Shown one piece after another: positions 1-5,812 of a DNA stretch of 16,021 bases (its first letter is position 1; the number at the start of each line of letters is the position of its first letter). A model generated the notes under the pieces. That model was not told where the DNA came from and did no database searches. It saw nothing but the letters and a program-made list of their open reading frames with translations. Made by a program: the position numbers and the translations under genes. Source of the DNA: an uncultured Oscillospiraceae bacterium. Lineage in GTDB: Bacteria; Bacillota; Clostridia; Oscillospirales; Acutalibacteraceae. Where the stretch lies: positions 1-16,021 of the forward strand of contig UQRS01000050.1 of assembly GCA_900543525.1 (NCBI GenBank), written 5' to 3'.

Positions 1-620
1 GCGTGCCGAAGGGCCAGCAGGAGGCCGCGCAGGTGCTCGGCCTGACCGGGCCGCAGACGTTCCTCCACATCACGCTGCTGCAGATGGTCAAGCGCATCGT
101 GCCGCCGCTCTCGAACGAGGTCATCACCCTCGTGAAGGACACGTCCATCGCGCGCATCATCTCCATGCAGGAGCTCATCTACTCCGGCTATGCCTTCCTG
201 AAGGGCTCACACGGCTATTCCGGCCTGCTGTGGCCGATCTTCTTCACGGGCGTGTATTATCTGGCTTTTAACGGCATCCTGACGCTGCTGTTCGGCCGCA
301 TTGCGGCGCCGGTGCCTCTGCTCTTTTTAATGCAGCTGTCGGGCGGTTCGCTCCTCTTTGCGGCGGTCTTCATGGCCGGAGGCGTCGGTGCGCCGAGCAC
401 CCGCGCTTTGCGCATTTTCTGCGGCTTTTTCTGCGGTTTGCTGATTTTGCTGCTGCGCTTCCTGCGGTTTGAGGAGTTTGCCGTGCCCTTTGCCGTTTTG
501 TCCCTGCAGCTGCTCTGCAACCTGGCCGAACGGAGGGTCTCACGCCGGATTGGCCGGCGAAAAATTTTACGTATGAAGGAGGGGGATGGCGTATGCCAAA
601 ATACCGGATGGCCGACCTGA
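1..620 (+). CDS. Amino-acid ABC transporter permease, 3' part, with unusual C-terminal extension
   Basis: Only the C-terminal part is in the window; the frame is open at base 3 and upstream. The first residues carry the EAA-loop signature of HisM/GlnP-type permeases (PKGQQEAAQVLGL at the start, then PPLSNEVITLVKDTS), which docks the ATPase subunit on the cytoplasmic side of the membrane. A last transmembrane helix follows, ending at about residue 98 (LTLLFGR). Family members normally stop about ten residues after this point, but here the frame stays open for about 105 more codons. The extension is hydrophobic (two or three possible helices) and then becomes arginine-rich, overlapping the start of the next gene by 28 bases. 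Its third-position GC bias looks coding. The permease assignment is secure; whether the tail is a true extension, a separate small membrane gene (an ATG lies at 330, without a ribosome site), or the result of a frameshift near 297 is open. Confidence 0.8.
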   Translation, partial: VPKGQQEAAQVLGLTGPQTFLHITLLQMVKRIVPPLSNEVITLVKDTSIARIISMQELIYSGYAFLKGSHGYSGLLWPIFFTGVYYLAFNGILTLLFGRIAAPVPLLFLMQLSGGSLLFAAVFMAGGVGAPSTRALRIFCGFFCGLLILLLRFLRFEEFAVPFAVLSLQLLCNLAERRVSRRIGRRKILRMKEGDGVCQNTGWPT

Positions 621-1312
621 TTGTCGAATACGCGCCGGTTTATTCCCGCCTGGCCGCCCAGTCGGAGAAATACCGCCTCCCGGAAGCGGAGGCGGAGGGG
701 ATTTCGCCGGATATACATATCGCGCTTACGGAGGAGTTCCTCGACCGGCAAACCCGGAACTACCCCGACAATACCCGCAACGATCTGGAGTATTTCTTCG
801 TCGGGCAGCGGTTTTACCTTGACCTGCTGCGGTTTGGAGGGTGCATGGTGCATGCCTCCGCGGTCGAGATGGACGGCTATGCCTACCTCTTCACCGCGCC
901 GAGCGGCACCGGAAAATCGACCCACACCTCCCAGTGGAGGAAGCTTTTCGGCGACCGGGCGGTGATCCTCAATGACGATAAACCGGCCGTCCGAAAGAAA
1001 AACGGCGTCTGGCAGGCGTTCGGAACGCCATTCAGCGGCTCGACCGCCTTGAACGAGAATCGCGCCGCGCCGGTCGGCGGCCTCTGCCTCCTCGAGCGGG
1101 GGGAGGAGAATCGCATCCATCCCATCGACCCGAAGGAGGCGGTTGTTTTCTTCCTGAGTCAGAGCCAGCGCTCCACCCGGCGGGAGGAGATGGAAGCCCT
1201 CCTGCAGGTTATGAACGCGTTTTTGACCGCTGTCCCGGTCTATCGGATGCAGTGTACGATCTCGACCGAGGCGGCGCAGGTGGCCTTCGACGGGATGCGG
1301 CCGGACAAATGA
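593..1312 (+). CDS. HPr kinase/phosphorylase-like P-loop kinase
   Basis: A 239-residue protein. A Walker A loop (APSGTGKST, residues 102-110) sits in the HprK-type context: a conserved MVHASAV strand before it (85-91) and an NDDKPAV segment (127-133) after it, where HprK has its acidic metal/phosphate-handling residues. It is shorter than true HprK (about 310 residues) and has no separate N-terminal domain. HprK-like proteins of this size are found near PqqD-type proteins and, in some bacteria, act as tailoring kinases on peptides (for example in phosphorylated lasso peptide loci); that role here is inference. The start is set by AAGGAGGGGG at 576-585, about 10 bases before the ATG; the ATG at 586 is in another frame. 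The PqqD gene follows 51 bases later, so the two are probably co-transcribed. No substrate gene is recognisable nearby. Confidence 0.85.
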   Translation: MPKYRMADLIVEYAPVYSRLAAQSEKYRLPEAEAEGISPDIHIALTEEFLDRQTRNYPDNTRNDLEYFFVGQRFYLDLLRFGGCMVHASAVEMDGYAYLFTAPSGTGKSTHTSQWRKLFGDRAVILNDDKPAVRKKNGVWQAFGTPFSGSTALNENRAAPVGGLCLLERGEENRIHPIDPKEAVVFFLSQSQRSTRREEMEALLQVMNAFLTAVPVYRMQCTISTEAAQVAFDGMRPDK

Positions 1313-1363
1313 ATACCTCAGATCTTATAGCGCCGGCGCACAGCCGGGAAAGGATGAGCTTTT

Positions 1364-1642
1364 ATGAAAATCAATAAGGATTTTTTGCTGAAAGAGGTTG
1401 CCGGAACCTATATTGTGATTGCCGTGGGGGAGAAGAGCGCGGATTTCAGCGGCGTCGTTACCCTGAATCCGGTGGGCGCATTCCTCTGGCGAAAATTGGA
1501 GGAGGGGGCAGACAGTGCCGGCCTTCTGCGCGCGGTGCTGGAGAAATACGACGTGGATGAGGCAACCGCAAGGACCGACATCGCCGCCTTTTTGAATAAG
1601 GCGCGGACGCACGGCTTTCTGGAGGAGGACGCCGCGCAGTAG
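1364..1642 (+). CDS. PqqD family protein (RRE-like winged helix)
   Basis: A 92-residue protein with the PqqD pattern: an N-terminal beta-rich segment (KINKDFLLKEVAGTYIVIAVG), the typical 'LNPVGAFLW' motif at 34-42, then a helical part with acidic spacing (YDVDEATARTDIAAFL) and a final GFLE. PqqD folds are RiPP recognition elements that bind leader peptides and present them to a modifying enzyme. Here there is no radical SAM protein, cyclase, peptidase or obvious precursor within view, so it may bind a peptide made elsewhere or a partner protein such as the neighbouring HprK-like kinase. The start has AAGGA at 1350-1354, about 9 bases upstream. Family assignment is confident; function is not known. 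Confidence 0.88.
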   Translation: MKINKDFLLKEVAGTYIVIAVGEKSADFSGVVTLNPVGAFLWRKLEEGADSAGLLRAVLEKYDVDEATARTDIAAFLNKARTHGFLEEDAAQ

Positions 1643-1659
1643 TACCTCGTGCGCGGGGC

Positions 1660-1710
1660 GCAGAAGGCGGAATGCCCCGGCACATTTTTGCGGGGGTTTT
1701 CTTCTTCTGC
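1660..1710 (+). terminator. Probable intrinsic terminator after the HprK-like/PqqD pair
   Basis: An inner hairpin pairs TGCCCCgGCA (from 1673) with TTGCgGGGG (to 1696) and is followed by a T-rich run TTTTCTTCTT. An outer 7-bp stem, GCAGAAG (1660-1666) with CTTCTGC (1704-1710), can enclose it. It lies 18 bases after the pqqD stop. The G-G mismatch and interrupted T run make it moderate rather than strong. Confidence 0.5.
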
Positions 1711-1821
1711 CCTGTGGGCTTCGCTTTTGCGGGGAGGGGAGAGACACCTCCCCCCCGGCGTGCCATGTTTTCTTGATTTTTCGCGGCGTGTAAAGTGCGC
1801 TGCATGGGATATACAGTTGCA

Positions 1822-1870
1822 AAACCGGGCGGCGGACTGCGCTTTTTCGGCGTTGTCCGCCGCCCGGTTT
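1822..1870 (+). promoter_or_regulatory. Perfect 16-bp hairpin abutting the azlC ribosome binding site
   Basis: Arms 1822-1837 (AAACCGGGCGGCGGAC) and 1855-1870 are exact reverse complements with a 17-base loop. The right arm ends one base before the GAAGGAG ribosome site (1871-1877) of azlC. No T run follows directly (a TTTTT comes 10 bases later, just before the ATG), so it is a poor terminator but a plausible RNA element for controlling transcription or initiation. This is the only clear structure in the pqqD-azlC gap besides the terminator and a G/C-rich GGGGAGG-N9-CCTCCCC stem at 1731-1753. Confidence 0.55.
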
Positions 1871-1886
1871 GAAGGAGTTGGTTTTT

Positions 1887-2516
1887 ATGAAAAAGACTTT
1901 TCGTGCCGCCTTCCCACACTGTGCCGGTGCTGACCGGGTATCTGGTGCTGGGGATGGCATACGGCCTGCTGATGCAGGATAAGGGGTTTGGCATCTGGTG
2001 GACGCTGGCCTGCAGCGCGGCGGTTTACGCCGGCTCGATGCAGTTTGTCGGCATTCAGCTTCTGACCTCGATTTTTCATCCGGTTTATGCGCTGGCGATG
2101 ACGCTGGTGATCAACGCCCGGCATATTTTTTACAGCTTGTCGATGCTGGCAAAATATCGGAGCTGCGGAGGGTTTCGCCCCTATCTCATTTTCGGCCTGA
2201 CCGATGAGACCTTTTCGGTCGTCTGCTCGACCACCTGTACTGGGTGGCAGGGTCGGTGTTCGGCTGCCTGATCGGCGGCCTGCTGACCTTCAATACCGAA
2301 GGGCTGGATTTTGCCCTGACCGCTTTGTTTTTTGTGATTTTCCTGAATCAGTGGATGGAGCAGAAGCGGCACCTCCCGGCGGTGATCGGCGTGACCGCCT
2401 CGCTCGCGGCGCTGCTGCTTTTCGGCTCGTCCCATTTTCTGATCCCGGCCATGGCGGCGATTGTCATCTGCCTCTTTGTTTTTCGCGGCCGGATTGAACC
2501 GGAGGTGAAGGCATGA
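1887..2516 (+). pseudogene. azlC: AzlC-type branched-chain amino-acid exporter, frameshifted
   Basis: AzlC is the large membrane subunit of the AzlCD exporter of branched-chain amino acids. The ATG at 1887 (GAAGGAG ribosome site) opens with MKKTFRAAFPH, but the family sequence continues in a different frame from about 1915 (HTVPVLTGYLVLGMAYGLL, YAGSMQFVG, NARHIFYSLSML, FGLTDETFSVV). A second frame change at about 2223-2229 moves to the frame reading LLDHLYWVAGSVFG and runs to the TGA at 2514-2516. The first lesion fits loss of one C in the CCC at 1913-1915. At the second, the family segment of about 17-20 residues that normally lies between the DETFS and HLYWV motifs is missing, so it is a real deletion and not a single-base error. 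AzlD overlaps the end by four bases. The intact family member is about 230 residues; the remaining coding is about 209. Sequencing or assembly error could explain the first lesion. Confidence 0.85.
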
Positions 2517-2839
2517 CGACAGCACAGCTTTTGATTACGGTCGGCATTATGGTGCTCGGCATCGCCCTGACCCGCTTTCTGCCCTTCCTCTGCTTTCCCA
2601 ACGCCGAAAAGACGCCGGCCGCCGTCCGGTACCTTGGCCGGACGCTGCCCTATGCCGCCATGGGTATGCTGGTAATTTACTGCTTGAAGGATGTCTCTCT
2701 GCTGGAGGTATCGCACGGCCTGCCGAAGGGGTTGGCGCTGCTTTCGATTTTGCTGCTGCACCTCTGGCGGCGCAATACCCTCCTCAGCATATTGGGCGGC
2801 ACGGCGGTGTATATGCTGCTGGTGCAGCTCGTTTTTTAA
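2513..2839 (+). CDS. azlD: AzlD-type branched-chain amino-acid exporter small subunit
   Basis: A 108-residue, very hydrophobic protein of AzlD length and pattern: an N-terminal helix ending in [12 protein letters not shown], then [21 protein letters not shown], and two more helices. It partners AzlC in exporting branched-chain amino acids and analogues. The ATG overlaps the azlC TGA as ATGA (2513-2516), typical of translational coupling. Because the upstream azlC is broken in two places, ribosomes translating from the azlC start would terminate early, so azlD expression may be reduced. AzlD itself has no visible lesion, which suggests that the azlC damage is recent or not real. A terminator follows directly. 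Confidence 0.9.
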   Translation: MTTAQLLITVGIMVLGIALTRFLPFLCFPNAEKTPAAVRYLGRTLPYAAMGMLVIYCLKDVSLLEVSHGLPKGLALLSILLLHLWRRNTLLSILGGTAVYMLLVQLVF

Positions 2840-2841
2840 AG

Positions 2842-2864
2842 GGGAGGCAGGTCGCCTCCCTTTT
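2842..2864 (+). terminator. Intrinsic terminator after azlD
   Basis: Stem GGGAGGC (2842-2848) with GCCTCCC (2854-2860), 5-base loop AGGTC, followed by TTTT (2861-2864) and preceded by AAA that can pair with the T run. It begins two bases after the azlD stop codon. Confidence 0.75.
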
Positions 2865-2923
2865 CCGGATATTGGCGGCCGGAGGGCCTTTTTCCTTTAT
2901 ACAAAAAATTTACATTTGCCGTG

Positions 2924-2952
2924 TGGACAGGCTTTGCCGGGACTGCTATAAT
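2924..2952 (+). promoter_or_regulatory. Near-consensus sigma-A promoter with extended -10
   Basis: -35 TGGACA (2924-2929, 5 of 6 consensus), exactly 17 bases, -10 TATAAT (2947-2952, consensus) preceded by TGC (2944-2946), an extended -10. It lies between the azlD terminator and the gene at 3036, so it should drive the 3036-5117 transcript with a leader of about 75 bases. The leader carries a GGGAGGC/GCCTCCC hairpin at 2974-2994. Confidence 0.85.
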
Positions 2953-2973
2953 GTATAAAAGCTCTGTCCTGTG

Positions 2974-2994
2974 GGGAGGCTCCTGCCGCCTCCC
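2974..2994 (+). promoter_or_regulatory. Leader hairpin with the same arms as the azlD terminator
   Basis: GGGAGGC (2974-2980) pairs with GCCTCCC (2988-2994), 7-base loop TCCTGCC, no T run after it. It sits in the 5' leader of the 3036 gene, about 15-35 bases after the expected transcription start. The arms are identical to those of the terminator at 2842-2860. Possible transcript-stabilising or attenuating element; role unknown. Confidence 0.5.
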
Positions 2995-3035
2995 GACCTT
3001 AAAATACATCCCGATGGAAAGGGAGAGAAATCGCC

Positions 3036-3746
3036 TTGCAAAAAAATGAAAAACTGATGGATTTTGTCCGCCGCGCCGAATATAAGCGTCGCCTTGACGC
3101 ACATGAGGTGTGGGGGCATGTTGGTGGCCGGCTGTATACCCTGATTAAAATTGTGTATACCATCGCGTTTGCGCTGGCTATGCTGGTCAATCTTACCTAC
3201 CTGATTTTCTGGTGCAACCGCTTTTTTTCCGAGCGGGGGCTGCTTGCCGATCCCGGCAGCGCGCGCAACGCCATCCTGATCGTCGCGCTGATGTCGGTCG
3301 TGCTGCTGGCGGCGTATATCTTCCTGGCACGGCAGAAGCCGGCCGGCTATCTCCCCTGCACGCTGGCGGCCTCCCTGCTGCTTTCGCTGCATTTTTACGG
3401 GGAGATGGGGGATATTCTCGCCACGCAGGGGTTCTTGCCCTATTTCTTCAAGCATTTGCTGTGGTACATCCTTCTCTGCCTTGCCGCGCTGCTCCTGTTT
3501 TTGATTCAGGCGCGGGAGAATGCGGCTCTCTCGGCGCAGTACGCCAAGCTGGAGGCACGGCTGTACGACCGCGCTTCGGCCGAGACGGGCGTGACCGGCG
3601 TCTTTACGGAGGCGGACTGGCAGCGCCTGCTGGAGGAATACGACGGTGCCACGCAAAAGCCGCTCAGCCGGTCGGAAAAGGCGCGTCGGCGTAAGCAGGC
3701 GCCGCCGGCCGACAGCGTGAAGGAGGATGGCAATGAAGAAGCTTAA
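3036..3746 (+). CDS. Uncharacterised four-helix membrane protein
   Basis: A 236-residue protein I do not recognise. The sequence shows a charged N-terminus (residues 1-33), four likely transmembrane helices at about 35-60, 78-98, 104-120 and 137-158, and a cytoplasmic-looking charged C-terminal third (159-236) with a predicted helix (ENAALSAQYAKLEARLYDRA) and a lysine/arginine cluster near 215-221 (EKARRRK). The start is taken as TTG at 3036 because AAAGGGAGAG (3018-3027) lies about 9-10 bases upstream; the first ATG (3057) has no ribosome site. The gene is first in a unit with the propeller protein (14-base overlap) and YbaK, under the strong promoter at 2924-2952. Coding is convincing; no function is proposed. 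Confidence 0.8.
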   Translation: MQKNEKLMDFVRRAEYKRRLDAHEVWGHVGGRLYTLIKIVYTIAFALAMLVNLTYLIFWCNRFFSERGLLADPGSARNAILIVALMSVVLLAAYIFLARQKPAGYLPCTLAASLLLSLHFYGEMGDILATQGFLPYFFKHLLWYILLCLAALLLFLIQARENAALSAQYAKLEARLYDRASAETGVTGVFTEADWQRLLEEYDGATQKPLSRSEKARRRKQAPPADSVKEDGNEEA

Positions 3747-4629
3747 CGCCCGCGCGGTTTCCCTTCTTTTTGCCGCGTTTCTGGTGATCGTCTGTCTGGC
3801 CTCGGCAGCGTTTATCCTACTTTCTCCCGATGACCTGCCGAGTGCTGCGGCCGACAATACCTCCGGCAATCTGCTGGCGGGCGGGGCGTTTGCCTCGGGG
3901 GATGGAATCGCCTTTTTTCTGGAGGACGGCGACCTCTACAGCCTTTTTGACGGCCGGAAGAGCCTGATCAAATCCGGGGCGAGCGCGCCTCTTTTTGTCA
4001 CTGAGGGCGCGCCGGTTTTCATGCGGGAGGGCAGCCTGTATCACACGCTGTCCGACGGCAGCGGGGAGGTTCTTCTGGCTGAACAGGTGGAAAACCCGCT
4101 GATCCTCGGCCGGTGGATTTATTGCACCGAAAAAGGCGAGCTTGTAAAATTCCGGATGGACGACGGCCGGCGGCGCAGCCTCGGCCTCTATCCCCGGGGG
4201 AAGTACGCGGTCAGTGCGACGCGGATCTATTATCTGGAGGATGACGGCTATCTCTACACCGCCCGGACAGACGGAAGCGAGCGTGCGCTGGTCGCGCCGT
4301 ATAAAATGACCGACTTTATCATCGGCGGCAACTATATCTTTTACCGGGATGAGAGCCGGGTGCTCTGCTGGTTCCCAGCCTCTTCTCCCGAGGCCAGAGC
4401 CGAGCATCGGGAGGTTTCGGGCTACAATTATCTGGATGGAAAGGTGATCTATCGCAGTGAGGGGAGCATTTACGCCCTCGATATGCAGAGCATGTCGGTG
4501 AGTGAGATTACCGCCGATACCTCCGCCAAGACGGCGCTCTACTGCGATGACAGCTATGTCTATTTTTATGACGCGGCGGGAAAATTTTCCCGCATATCGC
4601 CCGACGGCTCGGGCAAACAGAGCTTTTGA
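3733..4629 (+). CDS. Membrane-anchored DUF5050-like beta-propeller protein
   Basis: A 298-residue protein with one N-terminal membrane anchor or signal (hydrophobic about residues 8-30 after MKKLNAR), followed by an extracytoplasmic region of repeated short beta-strand units with aromatic ends: DGDLYSLFDG, EGSLYHTLSDG, DDGYLYTARTDGS, DESRVLCWF, EGSIYALDMQS, DDSYVYFYDAAG. This 'x-IYY/LY...TDGS' rhythm is typical of DUF5050/TolB-like propeller repeats in Clostridia. The start at 3733 is preferred to ATG 3727 because AGGAGG (3721-3726) then has a 6-base spacing; at 3727 it would have none. It overlaps the upstream membrane-protein gene by 14 bases, so the two are likely coupled in translation and perhaps partners. 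Ligand and role are unknown. Confidence 0.8.
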   Translation: MKKLNARAVSLLFAAFLVIVCLASAAFILLSPDDLPSAAADNTSGNLLAGGAFASGDGIAFFLEDGDLYSLFDGRKSLIKSGASAPLFVTEGAPVFMREGSLYHTLSDGSGEVLLAEQVENPLILGRWIYCTEKGELVKFRMDDGRRRSLGLYPRGKYAVSATRIYYLEDDGYLYTARTDGSERALVAPYKMTDFIIGGNYIFYRDESRVLCWFPASSPEARAEHREVSGYNYLDGKVIYRSEGSIYALDMQSMSVSEITADTSAKTALYCDDSYVYFYDAAGKFSRISPDGSGKQSF

Positions 4630-4646
4630 CAAAGAGGGAATCGGAC

Positions 4647-5117
4647 TTGAACAAAACCAACGCCATGCGGCTGCTTGATGCGGCCGGGATCGAATACACT
4701 CCCATGCCCTACGCATATGATGAAAGCGACCTCTCCGGCATGCACATTGTGTCGCAGATCGGCCTGCCGCCGGAGCAGGTGTTTAAAACCCTCGTCGCGA
4801 GGGGAGACAAGACCGGGCCGGTGGTTTTCTGCATTCCGGTGGCGGACGAGCTGGATCTGAAAAAAGCCGCCGCCGTAAGCAGGAACAAAAAGGTCGAAAT
4901 GCTGCATGTCAAGGAGCTGCTCGGCCTGACCGGGTACATCCGCGGCGGCTGTTCGCCGATCGGGATGAAGAAAAAATTCCCGACCTTCGTGGATGAGACC
5001 TGCATCCTTTTCGACCGGATCACGGTAAGCGCCGGATGCAGGGGGTGCCAGCTCCTCCTTCCGGTGGAGGCACTGACCGCCTTTATTGACGCGACCGTCT
5101 GCGACCTGACGGTGTAG
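4647..5117 (+). CDS. ybaK: YbaK/EbsC-type aminoacyl-tRNA deacylase (Cys-tRNA(Pro) deacylase)
   Basis: A 156-residue protein matching the YbaK/ProX editing family, which hydrolyses mischarged Cys-tRNA(Pro) in the cytoplasm. Visible family marks: N-terminal KTNAMRLLDAAGIEY, VFKTLVARG at 46-53 with the conserved lysine K47, and the GYIRGGCSPIGMKKK segment at 97-110. TTG at 4647 is chosen because AAAGAGGGA (4631-4639) lies about 8 bases upstream and the N-terminus then matches the family; an in-frame TTG at 4626 overlaps the previous stop and has no ribosome site. The gap to the propeller gene is 17 bases, so it is likely the last gene of the 3036 unit. A strong terminator follows. The extra C-terminal cysteines (CRGCQ, 131-135) are common in family members. 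Confidence 0.92.
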   Translation: MNKTNAMRLLDAAGIEYTPMPYAYDESDLSGMHIVSQIGLPPEQVFKTLVARGDKTGPVVFCIPVADELDLKKAAAVSRNKKVEMLHVKELLGLTGYIRGGCSPIGMKKKFPTFVDETCILFDRITVSAGCRGCQLLLPVEALTAFIDATVCDLTV

Positions 5118-5177
5118 GAAAGGGGCGGAAAGCTTTCCCCTCCTCCCCGGCAAGGGAAAATTAAAAAAGACCACTGT

Positions 5178-5229
5178 ACAGCACAAAAGGACGGCGGGAA
5201 TTTTCCCCTGCCGTCCTTTGCTGTTTTTT
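5178..5229 (+). terminator. Strong intrinsic terminator between convergent transcripts
   Basis: AAAGGACGGC (5186-5195) pairs with GCCGTCCTTT (5210-5219), with additional pairing inside, an outer ACAGC (5178-5182)/GCTGT (5220-5224) extension across a short bulge, and TTTTTT at 5224-5229. It ends the plus-strand 3036-5117 unit. It may also stop the minus-strand metallochaperone transcript, since a T run (TTTTTT in minus-strand sense, at about 5163-5168) lies past the stem, though about ten bases away. Confidence 0.8.
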
Positions 5230-5312
5230 GAAGTGCTTGCTTTTTTCGGGCACCCGGTACAAACCGCGCGCCGCAATACCTTTGTCCCGTCCGGGGACTC
5301 GAGCGACCGCGC

Positions 5313-5567
5313 TTACCTTCTAAAAAGGGAAAAGCCCTTCTTTTCATAAGGCTCGGTATGCACGTCGAGCACCTTGTACCCGGTTTGTGCGATGCTCTCC
5401 TTCAGCTTCGCTTCATCGAGGGGCGCCTCTGCGATAATTTCCGCCTTGCCCTTGCTGTGGGACGCAGAAACCTTCTTGACCGGAAAATTTTTCCGGATCG
5501 TGTCGTTGACGTGCGCCTCGCACATGGAGCAGGCCATGCCCTCAATATCCAATGTGATTTTTACCAT
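5313..5567 (-). CDS. HMA-domain metallochaperone (CopZ-like)
   Basis: An 84-residue protein with one heavy-metal-associated domain: MVKITLDIEGMACSMCEAHV, where the GMxCxxC motif (residues 10-16) binds a soft metal, usually Cu(I), followed by the expected KKVSASHSKGKAEI strand and LKESIAQTGYKV. The tail KKGFSLFRR is common in stand-alone Clostridia versions. Start at 5567: AGAGGT is about 8 bases upstream. A longer in-frame start at 5621 has no ribosome site. It is monocistronic, from the promoter at 5702-5674, whose start region is covered by an AGTTAG-N6-CTAACT palindrome. No copper ATPase is adjacent, so the metal is inferred from the family only. Confidence 0.88.
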   Translation of the reverse strand: MVKITLDIEGMACSMCEAHVNDTIRKNFPVKKVSASHSKGKAEIIAEAPLDEAKLKESIAQTGYKVLDVHTEPYEKKGFSLFRR

Positions 5568-5645
5568 TTTGCATACCTCTATATCTGCGCCTTGCGGGTC
5601 GACGGTATCGCCGCCCGACATTTAAGTAAAGATGCATTTGAATCG

Positions 5646-5663
5646 AGTTAGTTTTCGCTAACT
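5646..5663. promoter_or_regulatory. Operator-like palindrome over the metallochaperone transcription start
   Basis: Perfect inverted repeat AGTTAG (5646-5651), 6 bases, CTAACT (5658-5663). It lies 10 bases after the -10 hexamer, covering about +4 to +21, a classic repressor position. GTTAG/CTAAC half-sites resemble those of DtxR-family metal-dependent repressors; the regulator is not identified. Confidence 0.65.
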
Positions 5664-5673
5664 TGATACAGAC

Positions 5674-5702
5674 AGTATATACCAGAGCGCCCATAAAGTC
5701 AA
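5674..5702 (-). promoter_or_regulatory. Strong sigma-A promoter of the metallochaperone
   Basis: In minus-strand sense: -35 TTGACT (5702-5697, 5 of 6), 17-base spacer, -10 TATACT (5679-5674, 5 of 6). The expected start site is about 5667. The leader to the ATG at 5567 is about 100 bases. Confidence 0.8.
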
Positions 5703-5812
5703 TGATTGCAGTGATTTTTAAGAGGCTGCGGATGTTTTTTGAAGCGCGAGGCCTTCCTTTTAAGCTGCCTGTGCCGTAAATCGGGAGAGGCGGCGCTCCT
5801 TATAGCCGCTCT

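Noticed and set aside
2946..3869. Long minus-strand open frame opposite the membrane-protein and propeller genes
   Set aside because: Arginine/glutamine-rich composition typical of an antisense shadow; both plus-strand genes have ribosome sites and sensible domains.
5118..5150. GGGGCGGAAAGCTTTCCCC as a terminator after ybaK
   Set aside because: The inner palindrome has no loop; the much stronger hairpin with T run at 5178-5229 is the better terminator.
5568..5621. Longer N-terminus of the metallochaperone from the ATG at 5621
   Set aside because: No ribosome site, and the extra 18 residues do not belong to the HMA family; AGAGGT before 5567 fits.
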